The notes under the pieces: model-generated
The model's database searches: none
Told to the model about the DNA's origin: nothing
What the model saw: the letters and a program-made list of their open reading frames with translations, nothing else
Made by a program: the position numbers and the translations under genes
Shown here: positions 23,025-38,277 of the stretch, in pieces
Position numbering within the stretch: the first letter of the stretch is position 1
Layout: each line of letters opens with the position of its first letter
Assembly (NCBI RefSeq): GCF_019720895.1
Contig: NZ_JAHKSH010000001.1
Span: 558,001-622,000, forward strand
Direction of reading: 5' to 3'
From: Microbacterium salitolerans
GTDB lineage: Bacteria; Actinomycetota; Actinomycetes; Actinomycetales; Microbacteriaceae
DNA length: 64,000 nt

Positions 23025-23891
23025 CTACGAGAACAGCGATGAAGAGGGGCGGGGCGAGTCCGTCGCGTCGTCGTCGGCGACGGGCAGCGCACCCGCGATG
23101 AAGGTGTCGACCTCGCGACCCTCCGCGACCTTCGCGGGGTGAGGGCCGGCGGCCATGAGGCGCGGCAGCCAGTCGGTCGGCAGCGGCTCCGCGGAGGCGG
23201 CGAAGACGAGGTTGCCGAAGCGGCGGCCCTTGAGCACCTGCACCTCCGCGAGGATCGCGACGTGCGGCAGCACCTCGCGGATCGTCGCGGCCTGGCGCCG
23301 CGCGAACGCGAGCCCGGATCCGTCGGCGACGTTCACGAGCAGGATCCCGCGCGGAGAGAGCAACGCCGCCGCTTCGCGATAGAACGAGGTCGTGGTGAGG
23401 TGCGCGGGTGTCTGCGCCCCCGAGTAGACGTCGCTGACGAGCAGGTCGACGGTTCCACGCAGCGACGCAGGCAGCCGGGCGAGGCCGGCCCGGGCGTCGC
23501 CGAAGCGCACGCGGATCTGCGCATCGCGGGGGAGGGGGAGATGCTCCCGCACGAGGTCGACGAGCGGCTGCTCGAGCTCCACGACCTGCTGGCGAGAGCC
23601 GGGGCGCGTGTGGGCGATGTAGCGCGGGAGGGTGAGGCCGCCGGCGCCGAGGTGCACCGCCGTGACCGGCCCGTCGGGCAGCTGATCGATGACGGCCCCC
23701 ATCCGCGCCACGTACTCGAACGCGAGATACGCGGGGTCGGCCAGGTCGACGTGCGACTGCGGGGTGCCGTCGATGATCACTTCGGACCCGGAGCCGAACT
23801 CGCTCGGCCTGATCTCGGCGTTCGCCCCCGAGGCGAGACGCGCCTGGGGGAAGTCGGTGTCCTTGCGGCGCTGCCTGCCCATGAGGTCCAT
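23025..23891 (-). CDS. Spermidine-synthase-like protein
   Basis: This 288-residue protein has the Rossmann-type methyltransferase fold of the spermidine synthase family: VTAVHLGAGGLTLPRYI (nucleotide-binding glycine loop), QVVELEQPLVDLVREH (acidic end of strand 2), IRVRFGDARAGL and LLVSDVYSGAQTPAHLTT. The active-site Asp and Tyr typical of true spermidine synthases are not clear, and many actinobacterial members are of unknown function. The start at 23891 is tentative; 23882 is an in-frame alternative. A family-B palindrome lies directly upstream. Confidence 0.7.
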   Translation of the reverse strand: MDLMGRQRRKDTDFPQARLASGANAEIRPSEFGSGSEVIIDGTPQSHVDLADPAYLAFEYVARMGAVIDQLPDGPVTAVHLGAGGLTLPRYIAHTRPGSRQQVVELEQPLVDLVREHLPLPRDAQIRVRFGDARAGLARLPASLRGTVDLLVSDVYSGAQTPAHLTTTSFYREAAALLSPRGILLVNVADGSGLAFARRQAATIREVLPHVAILAEVQVLKGRRFGNLVFAASAEPLPTDWLPRLMAAGPHPAKVAEGREVDTFIAGALPVADDDATDSPRPSSSLFS

Positions 23892-23915
23892 TCTGACGTG
23901 CCCCCGGTCGCTCAC

Positions 23916-23967
23916 GTGACGCGCGTAACCCTTCCCGCGGCGGGGAGGGGTCGTCGCCGTCACCCGA
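23916..23967. repeat. 52-nt palindromic intergenic element (family B), copy 5
   Basis: It starts GTGACGCGCGTAACCCTTCC and ends GTCGCCGTCACCCGA, as a single copy between the spermidine-synthase-like gene and benE. Confidence 0.7.
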
Positions 23968-24033
23968 GGGCGCGGATCCCCGGGGTGCGCCCTTCCCGCG
24001 CGCGGTCCCTCGCCCGCCCTCTAATCTGGCGGG

Positions 24034-25188
24034 ATGCACGCGCGCTCGACGACCCTCGCCGGCATCACCGCCGCGCTCGCCGGCTTCGCGAGTTCGTCCG
24101 CCGTCGTGCTCGCGGGGCTCACGGCGGTCGGAGCGACGCCGATGCAGGCGGCGTCCGGCCTCGTCGCGCTCTGCATCGTGCAGGCGCTCGCGATGCTGTG
24201 GCTGTCGGCGCGCACGCGGATCCCGGTCCTCATCGCCTGGTCGACCCCCGGCGCCGCGCTGCTCGCGTCGAGCGCCGTCCCCGAGGGTGGCTTCGCGGCC
24301 GCGATCGGGGCGTTCCTCGTCACGGCCGCGCTGATCGTGCTGACGGGCCTGTGGCCGCTGCTGTCGAAGGCCGTCGCGGCGATCCCCGCACCCATCGCGC
24401 AGGCGATGCTCGCGGGGGTGCTCGTCGGCCTCTGTCTCGCGCCCGTGCGCGGCGTCGTCGATGATCCCGTCGCGATCCTGCCGATCGTCGTCGTCTGGCT
24501 CGTGCTCATGCGGTTCGCCGCGACCTGGGCGGCTCCCGCCGCATTCGCCGTCGGGCTCGGGATCCTCGGCGTCCAGGCGGTCGGCTCCGGCGGCGTCGAG
24601 GGGCGGATCCTCCCGGTGCTCGAGATCGTGCCCCCGACCTTCTCCTGGGGTGCGATCGTCGGGCTCGCGCTGCCCCTGTACGTGGTGACGATGGCGTCGC
24701 AGAACGTGCCGGGCTCCGCGATCCTCTCGTCGTACGGGTATCGCGTCCCGTGGCGTCACGCGATGACGGTCACGGGGCTCGGCACGGCGGTCGCCGCGCC
24801 GTTCGGCGGCCACGCGATCAATCTCGGCGCCATCACTGCCGCCATCACGGCGGCGCCCGACGCGCACCCCGACCCCGCCGAGCGGTGGAAGGGCGTGCGA
24901 ACCGTCGGCATCGCCTACCTGGTGCTCGCGGTGCTCGCGACGGCGCTCACCACCCTCACCGCGGTGTCGCCCGGCGTGCTCGCGGCGGTCGCGGGGCTGG
25001 CGCTGATCCCCACGCTCGTGTCGTCGATCTCGGGCGCCATCGCCTCGCCGGAGGCCGGACATCGCACGGCCGCCGTCGTCACGTTCCTCGTGGGCGCGAG
25101 CGGCATCGCGGTGTGGGGGATCGGTTCGGCGTTCTGGGCGCTCGCCGCGGGGCTCGTCGTCTACGGCGTCCTCGCCTGGCGGCGGTGA
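24034..25188 (+). CDS. benE: BenE-family benzoate/proton symporter-like membrane protein
   Basis: This 384-residue protein has about 11-12 hydrophobic helices and the BenE family signatures LIAWSTPGAALL near helix 3 and VTMASQNVPG in the middle, with FGGHAINLGAITAAI downstream. BenE proteins move benzoate or similar aromatic acids with protons. No aromatic-degradation genes lie nearby, so the substrate is uncertain. TAATCT lies 6 nt before the ATG, giving a leaderless transcript. Confidence 0.85.
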   Translation: MHARSTTLAGITAALAGFASSSAVVLAGLTAVGATPMQAASGLVALCIVQALAMLWLSARTRIPVLIAWSTPGAALLASSAVPEGGFAAAIGAFLVTAALIVLTGLWPLLSKAVAAIPAPIAQAMLAGVLVGLCLAPVRGVVDDPVAILPIVVVWLVLMRFAATWAAPAAFAVGLGILGVQAVGSGGVEGRILPVLEIVPPTFSWGAIVGLALPLYVVTMASQNVPGSAILSSYGYRVPWRHAMTVTGLGTAVAAPFGGHAINLGAITAAITAAPDAHPDPAERWKGVRTVGIAYLVLAVLATALTTLTAVSPGVLAAVAGLALIPTLVSSISGAIASPEAGHRTAAVVTFLVGASGIAVWGIGSAFWALAAGLVVYGVLAWRR

Positions 25189-25205
25189 CCCCCCCCGCCG
25201 CCGAG

Positions 25206-25235
25206 GTGACGGTCGTGACCATCTCCGCGTCTGAG
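25206..25235. repeat. Truncated family-B element
   Basis: GTGACGGTCGTGACCATC followed by a short TCTGAGG end: the left half plus the outermost right end of the 52-nt element. It opens a 309-bp gene-free stretch that holds only repeats. Confidence 0.45.
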
Positions 25236-25263
25236 GTGCTGGATCCGCCCGCTCGGCCTTCAC

Positions 25264-25315
25264 GTGACGCTCGTGCCCCTTCGTGCGGTGCGGAAGGTTC
25301 ATAGGCGTCATCTGA
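25264..25315. repeat. 52-nt palindromic intergenic element (family B), copy 6
   Basis: It starts GTGACGCTCGTGCCCCTTCG and ends ATAGGCGTCATCTGA. Confidence 0.7.
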
Positions 25316-25346
25316 GGGACCGCACCCTCGTGGCCGCGTCATTCGG

Positions 25347-25398
25347 GTGACGCGTGTGACGCTCAGCGCGGTGCTGAAGGGTCGACGGCGTCACCTGA
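25347..25398. repeat. 52-nt palindromic intergenic element (family B), copy 7
   Basis: It starts GTGACGCGTGTGACGCTC and ends GACGGCGTCACCTGA, 83 nt after copy 6, the same period as the two other dimers. Confidence 0.7.
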
Positions 25399-25417
25399 GG
25401 AGCCGGATCCACCCGAA

Positions 25418-25470
25418 GTGGCGCTCGTGACCCTTTCCAGCCGACCACGGCCCGCAGGGGTCACTCGGGA
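25418..25470. repeat. Family-B element, divergent copy 8
   Basis: It starts GTGGCGCTCGTGACCCTTTC and ends GGGGTCACTCGGGA, 71 nt after copy 7. It ends 28 nt before the stop of the next gene on the opposite strand. Confidence 0.6.
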
Positions 25471-25497
25471 AGGCGCCGGATCCGCCGTCCCTCGTAC

Positions 25498-26400
25498 TCA
25501 GCGCGCCGTGAAGCGGCCCGACGCGGTGAGGCGCCCGTGCGACGCGTCGATCGACAGGTCGGCGACGCGCAGGTCGTCGTCGCCGATCCGCTCCGTCCGA
25601 CCCGCGAGCTCGCGCAGACGCGGCCGCAGCGGCAGGATCAGCAGCTTGGTCAGGAGGTTGCGACTCGCGGCGGTGGCGCGGTGGATCGTGATCGTGCCGT
25701 CGCGGCCGGCCTCGACGTCGAGGCCGACGCGCACGGACATCGGCAGGAACCAGGCTCTCCCCGCCGCGCCGACCGTGAGCACGAAGCGCTGCTCGCTCGT
25801 GGGGCGCACCGCGAGCTTGAGGCGGCTCAGCGATGCGAGCCAGCCCATCCCCTGCTTCATCGCGGGGGCGACGATCGAGAACACGAGGTCGGCGAGGTCC
25901 TCCTGGCGCATCGAGAAGCGGAAGTCGCCCGCCGTGCGCGCATCGGACGCGTGCCCCAGGTCGAAGGTGCCGAGCAGCGCGTCGCCCTTCCGGACGACGA
26001 CCCAGTCGATCGGCGCCTTCGAGATGGTCGCGGATGCCCGGACCTCGTAGCCGTTCACGGTGACGGGATCCGCGCGGAAGCGCTTCTCTCCCAGGGTGCC
26101 GGTGGTGCGCGAGACGACCTCGTCGCGGGCGGGAGAGGGGATCCACGTCGCGTCGTCCTGCGCGAGCTTCGCCCCGTCGATGGTGACCTCGGCGCCCGTG
26201 AGGTCGGCGGAGACGCGCTCGAGGTCGGCCCGACGCGTGAAGGCCGACGAGCTCACGGTCACGCCGGGAGCCGCGTTCCAGCGCACGGACACGCCCGACT
26301 GCTCGGCGCGCGAGAGGAGCTGCACCACGCCCGTCTTGACGGTGGTGCCCGAAGCGGGCCAGGCTTTCGCGCTCGACAGGTGCCAGGGCCAACGATCCAT
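25498..26400 (-). CDS. Conserved hypothetical protein, possibly lipid-binding
   Basis: I do not recognise this 300-residue protein with certainty. It starts without a signal peptide, is rich in beta-type segments (VTVSSSAFTRRADLERVSAD, AEVTIDGAKLA, VTVNGYEVRASATI) and ends with a strand-rich region (DDLRVADLSIDASHGRL). This resembles, loosely, the tubular lipid-binding DUF2993/LmeA group, but the match is weak. TACGCT (minus strand, 26412-26407) is 6 nt before the ATG, so the message should be leaderless; the longer frame to 26493 was rejected for that reason. It is divergent from rpoB. Confidence 0.55.
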   Translation of the reverse strand: MDRWPWHLSSAKAWPASGTTVKTGVVQLLSRAEQSGVSVRWNAAPGVTVSSSAFTRRADLERVSADLTGAEVTIDGAKLAQDDATWIPSPARDEVVSRTTGTLGEKRFRADPVTVNGYEVRASATISKAPIDWVVVRKGDALLGTFDLGHASDARTAGDFRFSMRQEDLADLVFSIVAPAMKQGMGWLASLSRLKLAVRPTSEQRFVLTVGAAGRAWFLPMSVRVGLDVEAGRDGTITIHRATAASRNLLTKLLILPLRPRLRELAGRTERIGDDDLRVADLSIDASHGRLTASGRFTAR

Positions 26401-26486
26401 GTCCCCAGCGTATGGGAACGGAGGCGATCTGAGCGTGGGATCCGCGTGGTTATACCCGAGAGGAAAATCCGAGTCAACTACCGGGG

Positions 26487-26515
26487 TGGACATCGCGTGT
26501 CTCGTGGGGTATCGT
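26487..26515 (+). promoter_or_regulatory. Predicted rpoB promoter
   Basis: TGGACA (26487-26492), a 17-nt spacer and TATCGT (26510-26515). The resulting leader would be about 165 nt before the TTG start. A second weaker TATGGT box is seen near 26553. Confidence 0.5.
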
Positions 26516-26686
26516 GAATCTTTGCGCTCATTGGGTCTTCTATGCCTTCATATGGTGGTCGGCAGGACATTCGTGTGATCCCCGCAGATAGCGGCGCGGG
26601 TCACGGGACAGACACGACGAATGGGCGCACCTCACCCTGTCGGCAAGGAATCGAGAGACCCGTTCGGGTCCACGGAGGTCACCCTC

Positions 26687-30181
<3,495 letters not shown>

Positions 30182-30222
30182 TCCGCCGGCCGATTACCAG
30201 ATTTCCCACACAGGAGAGTCAA

Positions 30223-34098
<3,876 letters not shown>

Positions 34099-34116
34099 CC
34101 TGACGTGAGTCGCTGA

Positions 34117-34154
34117 CAGAAGACCCCCGGATCCTCGGATCCGGGGGTCTTCTG
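34117..34154 (+). terminator. Hairpin terminator after rpoC
   Basis: An 18-bp perfect stem (34117-34134 with 34137-34154) closed by a very tight loop and containing two GGATCC words. There is no T-run afterwards, as is common in high-GC actinobacteria. Confidence 0.8.
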
Positions 34155-34193
34155 CGTCGCGGCGCACGCCGCCTCCGCGGATACGCTGGAGCC

Positions 34194-34367
34194 ATGGCTA
34201 TCGGAGGGCGCAGCAGGGTCGCGACGGCGATCGGGACGATCGTGGTGCTCGCGGTGCTCGGCCTCCTGATCTGGGCGGCAGCGCCGTTTCTGCCGGTCGT
34301 GGGCGAGTGGCTCTCGTCGACCTTCTTCGGGTTCTTCGACTGGCTGCGCTCGCTCACTCCGGAGTGA
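34194..34367 (+). CDS. Small single-span membrane protein, 57 aa
   Basis: This 57-residue gene sits between the rpoC terminator and the next gene. The protein begins MAIGGRSRVATAIG, has one hydrophobic helix of about 20 residues (TIVVLAVLGLLIWAAAPFLP) and ends with an aromatic amphipathic tail containing STFFGFFDWLRSLTPE. TACGCT (34182-34187) is exactly 6 nt before the ATG, the same leaderless arrangement as many neighbours, which is the main reason to trust the call. Function is unknown. Confidence 0.6.
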   Translation: MAIGGRSRVATAIGTIVVLAVLGLLIWAAAPFLPVVGEWLSSTFFGFFDWLRSLTPE

Positions 34368-34488
34368 GTCGCCGACGCGCCCGAGATCGTCGTGCGCGAC
34401 GCGCGCGGCGAGGCGCCCGGCTGTGCCGGATCCCGCGGGTTAGTCTGCCGCGAGAGGGGAGAGACCCCTTCTGTGAGGAGTGCGTGCG

Positions 34489-35622
34489 ATGAGTGACGCT
34501 CAGGGTCCGAAGAACGACCAGAACGGCGAGCCCATCGAGGAGCCGGTGGCCTCGAGCGACGCTGTCGAGCAGGAGGCCGCGCCCACCGAGGTGGCCGCGG
34601 ACCCGACCCCGACGGGTGGCACGACGCGCGCCGAGATCGCGGCCGAGCGCCGCGCGGCGGACGAGGCGCCCCCGGCCGAGAATGCTCCGGCAGAAGCGGC
34701 GACGCCCGCGGCCGAGCCGGCCGATGACGTGGATCCGGCGGACGACGCCGCGCCCGCCGACTCGTCCCCGAGCGACCACGGTGACTCCTCGACGAGCGAC
34801 GAGCCCGACTACGAGGCCCTCGCCGCCGAGCTCGACCGCCTGGAGACCGAGACGGCAGCCGCCGCGCCGGTGGCCCCCGGCTCGCCGGAGCCCGCGGCCG
34901 ACGACAAGAAGGACCCCTGGTTCGAGCCGGCCAAGACCGAGACGTTCACGGCGAGCGAGCCCGCCCCGGGCGAGGCGCCCGTGGAGGAAGTGGTCGTCGC
35001 CACGGCGGTGACCGCGAGTGAGCCGACCCCGCCGGCGGCGGCGCCGGGACCGATCTTCGTGCAGGCTCCCGAGCCGCCCCGTACCCGCGGCAACCGCGGA
35101 GCGGCGGGCCTCATCGGCCTCGTGGGTGCTCTCGCGTTCGGCGTCCTCTACGCCGCCGCGACGTACGGCTGGTCGCTGTTCGCGGTCTACGTGGGATCCG
35201 AGCGCGCGACGGCGCTCGTTCCGATGTCGTTCGTCTCCGATACGCTCCTCGCCCCGCAGTTCTGGGTGACGATCATCGCGTTCTGGCTCGCGTTCTGGCT
35301 GCTCGGCGTGTTCGTCAACCGCGCGCGCTGGTGGTCGTGGGTCGTGCTGGGACTGATCGTCGCGCTGCTGACGTACGTCGGCTACCTGGTCGGCGTCTTC
35401 TTCGCGGCGCCGTTCTGGAACCTCACGTCCTCCGAGGGCGTCGAGCTGCTCATCAACCACGTCCTGCACCCGCTCGGGCTCATCGCCTTCATCATCGCCC
35501 GCGAGGTGACGATCTGGTTCGGCGCCTGGGTGTCCAAGCGCGGCGCGCGCATCACGAAGCTCAACGCCGAGGAGCGCGAGGAGTACGACCGCATCATGGC
35601 CGAGGGCCCCAAGGCCGACTGA
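34489..35622 (+). CDS. Membrane protein with long acidic Pro/Ala-rich N-terminal region
   Basis: This 377-residue protein has about 200 residues of acidic, Ala/Pro/Glu-rich, probably disordered sequence, followed by four membrane helices (beginning near GAAGLIGLVGALAFG, FWVTIIAFWLAFWLLG, WWSWVVLGLIVALLTYVG and LIAFIIAREVTIWFG). No enzyme motif is seen. The start at 34489 was chosen because GAGGAG lies 8 nt upstream; the GTG at 34480 overlaps that site. TAGTCT at 34441-34446 may be its -10 box. Function unknown; the layout resembles actinobacterial conserved membrane proteins near rpoBC. Confidence 0.65.
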   Translation: MSDAQGPKNDQNGEPIEEPVASSDAVEQEAAPTEVAADPTPTGGTTRAEIAAERRAADEAPPAENAPAEAATPAAEPADDVDPADDAAPADSSPSDHGDSSTSDEPDYEALAAELDRLETETAAAAPVAPGSPEPAADDKKDPWFEPAKTETFTASEPAPGEAPVEEVVVATAVTASEPTPPAAAPGPIFVQAPEPPRTRGNRGAAGLIGLVGALAFGVLYAAATYGWSLFAVYVGSERATALVPMSFVSDTLLAPQFWVTIIAFWLAFWLLGVFVNRARWWSWVVLGLIVALLTYVGYLVGVFFAAPFWNLTSSEGVELLINHVLHPLGLIAFIIAREVTIWFGAWVSKRGARITKLNAEEREEYDRIMAEGPKAD

Positions 35623-35657
35623 GGCGACGGTCATCCGCGAGGGGTAGTGTCGCGAGA

Positions 35658-36461
35658 ATGACCGATGATGCGCCCCTGATCGAAACGATGTCGGATCCCG
35701 CTGTGCAGCGGATCCTCGACGTCTCCCGCCGTGCCCGTGCGGCCACGAAGACCCTCTTCGTCGAGGACGTCGAGCCGGTGACCCACGCCGTGCGCACGGG
35801 CGTCGAGTTCGTCGGGGTCTACGCGGCCGAGACGTTCGACATGCCGAGCGACCTTCTGGCCGAGTTCGCCGAGCGCACCGTGCCGTTCTCGCGCGTCGCG
35901 ACCGGTGTCATGAGCCAGATGTTCAAGGGCGACCGTCGCCCGGCGATGTTCGCGATCGCCAAGGCGCCGCGTGCGCCGCGCATCGGCGACCTGCGCGAGG
36001 CATCGGGCGACATCGTGATCCTCGACGGCGCGCGCATCGTCGGCAACATCGGCGCGATCGTCCGCTCGGCCTACGGACTCGGTGCGGCGGGGGTCGTCCT
36101 CGTCGACAGCGAGCTCGACAGCGTCCTCGACCGCCGCGTCGTGCGGGCGAGCCGCGGATACGTCTTCTCGCTGCCGGTCGTCCTCGCGTCGCGCGACGAG
36201 GTGCGCGACCTCCTCGCGACCGGGATCCGGTCCGTCGCGGTCGACGCGAGCGGGTCGCTCTCGCTCGACGAGCTCGGCGCCGTCGACGAGCGTCTCGCCC
36301 TCGTGTTCGGCGGCGAGAAGGCCGGCCACTCGGGCGCGCTGGTCGCAGATGCATCCGACGCCGTGTCGATCCCGATGCGCCGCGACACCGAGTCGCTCAA
36401 CGTGTCGGTCGCGGCGGGCATCGCGCTCGCGGCGCGCACCACGGTCAACCTCTCGGAGTGA
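35658..36461 (+). CDS. tsnR: TsnR/NshR-like 23S rRNA 2'-O-methyltransferase (thiopeptide-resistance type)
   Basis: This 267-residue SPOUT (TrmH/SpoU) methyltransferase is close in length and sequence pattern, as I recall it, to the thiostrepton-resistance enzyme of Streptomyces azureus (269 residues), which methylates the ribose of A1067 of 23S rRNA. Shared blocks include SDPAVQRILDVSR and EDVEP in the N-terminal RNA-binding domain, NIGAIVRSAYGLGA (130-143, motif 1 with Arg136), ASRGYVFSLPVVL, GGEKAG (218-223, motif 2) and SIPM with ESLNVSVA (237-252, motif 3 knot). TAGTGT lies 7 nt before the ATG, so it is probably leaderless. No thiopeptide biosynthesis genes are in the window. Another TrmH-family target cannot be excluded. 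Confidence 0.8.
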   Translation: MTDDAPLIETMSDPAVQRILDVSRRARAATKTLFVEDVEPVTHAVRTGVEFVGVYAAETFDMPSDLLAEFAERTVPFSRVATGVMSQMFKGDRRPAMFAIAKAPRAPRIGDLREASGDIVILDGARIVGNIGAIVRSAYGLGAAGVVLVDSELDSVLDRRVVRASRGYVFSLPVVLASRDEVRDLLATGIRSVAVDASGSLSLDELGAVDERLALVFGGEKAGHSGALVADASDAVSIPMRRDTESLNVSVAAGIALAARTTVNLSE

Positions 36462-36474
36462 CGGAGGGCGCGAC

Positions 36475-36966
36475 ATGACGGGGACGCGCGGGGAGGGGCC
36501 ACCGCCCGGCGGCGTCCGCGCGCCGGTCATCGTCGCGTTCTGCGGCATGGGGTACCTCGCGCTCGTGATCTGCGGGCTGGGGGTGGTGAGCCTCGCGCAG
36601 GACGACGACGTCATCTCGACGCCCGACATCGGGATGCTCTCGGGATACATCGCCGTCGGAGCATCGGTCGCGGCATTCGCGCTGCTGCTGTGGGGCGTGG
36701 TCTCCTCGGAGCGGCCGTCGTTCTGGTCGACCGCGGGCATCGCCCTCGCCGCGGGAGCCGTCCACGCCCTGGCGCTCGGCGTGGCGGCGTTCGCGGCGAC
36801 GGGGGATCTCGGATCCGCCGGCGCTGCGATGAGCGAGGTGCTCCTGAGCTGGGTGTCGCCGACGATCGTCGTCACGGCGGCGATCGCCGCGTGGGCCGGA
36901 ATCGCCCTGCGGCGCACGCGCTCGGGCCGCCCGCGCTGGCCGTGGGAGGATCCCCGCGATCAGTGA
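36475..36966 (+). CDS. Four-helix membrane protein of unknown function
   Basis: This 163-residue protein has four hydrophobic helices (about residues 16-41, 52-76, 84-107 and 124-143) and a basic C-terminal tail ([12 protein letters not shown]). GGAGG stands about 6 nt before the ATG, and the gene starts 13 nt after tsnR, so the two are probably co-transcribed. I see no family motif. Confidence 0.6.
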   Translation: MTGTRGEGPPPGGVRAPVIVAFCGMGYLALVICGLGVVSLAQDDDVISTPDIGMLSGYIAVGASVAAFALLLWGVVSSERPSFWSTAGIALAAGAVHALALGVAAFAATGDLGSAGAAMSEVLLSWVSPTIVVTAAIAAWAGIALRRTRSGRPRWPWEDPRDQ

Positions 36967-37009
36967 CGCGGCATCGACGACGCCCGCGGCCGGGGCAGCG
37001 GGAGGCTCG

Positions 37010-37669
37010 TCAGGAGCCGCGCCCCAGGTCGCGCGGGTCGAAGGGCGCGTCGAGCGAGGTCGTCAGCTCCTTCAGCAGGGCGTCGACCTGAGGGTCCACG
37101 AACTCGCTGACGGCGGCGCGGATCCGCGAACTGTGCGTCGCGAGCAGGCGGCACACGTCGCGCCCGATCTCGTTCGCGTACTCGTCGGCGAGCGCGACCT
37201 CGTGGCGCAGCGCCGCCTTCGCGTCCTCGCTGAGCGGCGGCAGGGGAGGCGCGTCCCGCGCGGCCTCTTCTTCGAACCCCGCGATCGTGAAGAGGAACGG
37301 CTGCCCGGGAGCGGGCTCCGGGTCGAGGGGGAGGCCGTCGAACTCGGGATCCAGGTCTTCTCGCGGCCGGTAGGTGCGCGACTGGTTGCGGGCGGACTGC
37401 TGGTCGAGCTCGGCCTGGAGGAGCGGCAGGTTGTGCTCGGTGTACCCGGCGACACGCTGGTCGATGATCGTCTTGATGCGGGTCGAGAGACCGTGCTGCA
37501 CCCCGTGCGGCGCGTCCTCGTCGAGGCCGGCGGCGCGAAGGACGGGGGATCCGAGGCATCGGCGACACGGGGAGCGGCGCCCGCGATGCGTCGCCGGCTC
37601 CCAGCGGGGCAGCCAGCGGAGCCAGGCCTCGACGGCCTGGTTCACGCGGGTTTCGAGCGACCGCTCCAT
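37010..37669 (-). CDS. Conserved hypothetical actinobacterial protein
   Basis: This 219-residue soluble protein has an N-terminal basic region with a CRRC pair (about residue 36), a predicted helical middle ([19 protein letters not shown]) and a helical C-terminal half ([19 protein letters not shown] and later). No known domain is apparent. TACCCT (minus strand, 37682-37677) is 7 nt before the ATG, giving a leaderless message and a divergent arrangement with the str operon promoter. Confidence 0.55.
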   Translation of the reverse strand: MERSLETRVNQAVEAWLRWLPRWEPATHRGRRSPCRRCLGSPVLRAAGLDEDAPHGVQHGLSTRIKTIIDQRVAGYTEHNLPLLQAELDQQSARNQSRTYRPREDLDPEFDGLPLDPEPAPGQPFLFTIAGFEEEAARDAPPLPPLSEDAKAALRHEVALADEYANEIGRDVCRLLATHSSRIRAAVSEFVDPQVDALLKELTTSLDAPFDPRDLGRGS

Positions 37670-37696
37670 ACCTCACAGGGTACGGGGGAGACGGCG

Positions 37697-37726
37697 TTTG
37701 CAGGGCGCGTGTCGCACACGTATGAT
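37697..37726 (+). promoter_or_regulatory. Predicted promoter of the str operon
   Basis: TTTGCA (37697-37702), an 18-nt spacer and TATGAT (37721-37726), the best -10 box in this part of the window. The leader to rpsL would be about 170 nt; I see no named riboswitch or convincing attenuator in it. Confidence 0.5.
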
Positions 37727-37903
37727 GGATCCGTGTGCGTGCACGCGCTTGTCGCGTGCCCGTACGCGAGGGATGGGACCTGCGAACAGGTTCACCCCCA
37801 CGGCATACCCACCGCAGTACATCCGTTCATTCGCTCGGATGGGTGGGTCGACGTGAAACATCACGCCCCGCTGTCACCGTGCAGCATTGAATCAAGGAGA
37901 AAC

Positions 37904-38272
37904 GTGCCAACTATTCAGCAGTTGGTTCGCAAGGGCCGCTCCGCCAAGGTCTCGAAGACCAAGGCGCCCGCCCTGAAGGCGAACCCGCAGCAGGCAGGTG
38001 TGTGCACCCGCGTGTACACCACCACCCCCAAGAAGCCGAACTCGGCGATGCGCAAGGTCGCTCGTGTGAAGCTCCGCAACGGCACCGAGGTCACGGCGTA
38101 CATCCCCGGTGAGGGCCACAACCTGCAGGAGCACTCGCTGGTGCTCGTGCGCGGTGGTCGTGTGAAGGACCTCCCCGGTGTGCGCTACCGCATCGTTCGC
38201 GGTGCGCTCGACACGCAGGCCGTCAAGAACCGTAAGCAGGCTCGCAGCCGCTACGGCGCGAAGAAGGGTTGA
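37904..38272 (+). CDS. rpsL: 30S ribosomal protein S12
   Basis: This 122-residue protein is a textbook S12: [12 protein letters not shown] at the start, [17 protein letters not shown] in the middle and [14 protein letters not shown] near the decoding-centre loop. The two lysines whose change gives streptomycin resistance (in PKKPNS and GRVKD) are wild type. The start is GTG at 37904 with AAGGAG 5 nt before it. First gene of the str operon. Confidence 0.98.
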   Translation: MPTIQQLVRKGRSAKVSKTKAPALKANPQQAGVCTRVYTTTPKKPNSAMRKVARVKLRNGTEVTAYIPGEGHNLQEHSLVLVRGGRVKDLPGVRYRIVRGALDTQAVKNRKQARSRYGAKKG

Positions 38273-38277
38273 GTTAG

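Noticed and set aside
25206-25470. Possible CRISPR-like repeat cluster
   Set aside because: Elements are palindromic, diverged and occur dispersed elsewhere; they fit REP-type elements.
26621-26686. Longer RpoB start at 26621
   Set aside because: The 22 extra residues do not match RpoB, and a strong ribosome site precedes the TTG at 26687.
35658-36966. Thiopeptide biosynthesis cluster around tsnR
   Set aside because: No precursor peptide, cyclodehydratase, dehydratase or other RiPP enzyme is visible nearby.
37727-37903. Riboswitch or leader-peptide attenuator before rpsL
   Set aside because: The 177-nt leader has some local pairing but nothing I can match to a known RNA class, and no convincing terminator hairpin.
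37904-38272. Streptomycin-resistance change in rpsL
   Set aside because: The two key lysines in PKKPNS and GRVKDLPG are wild type.
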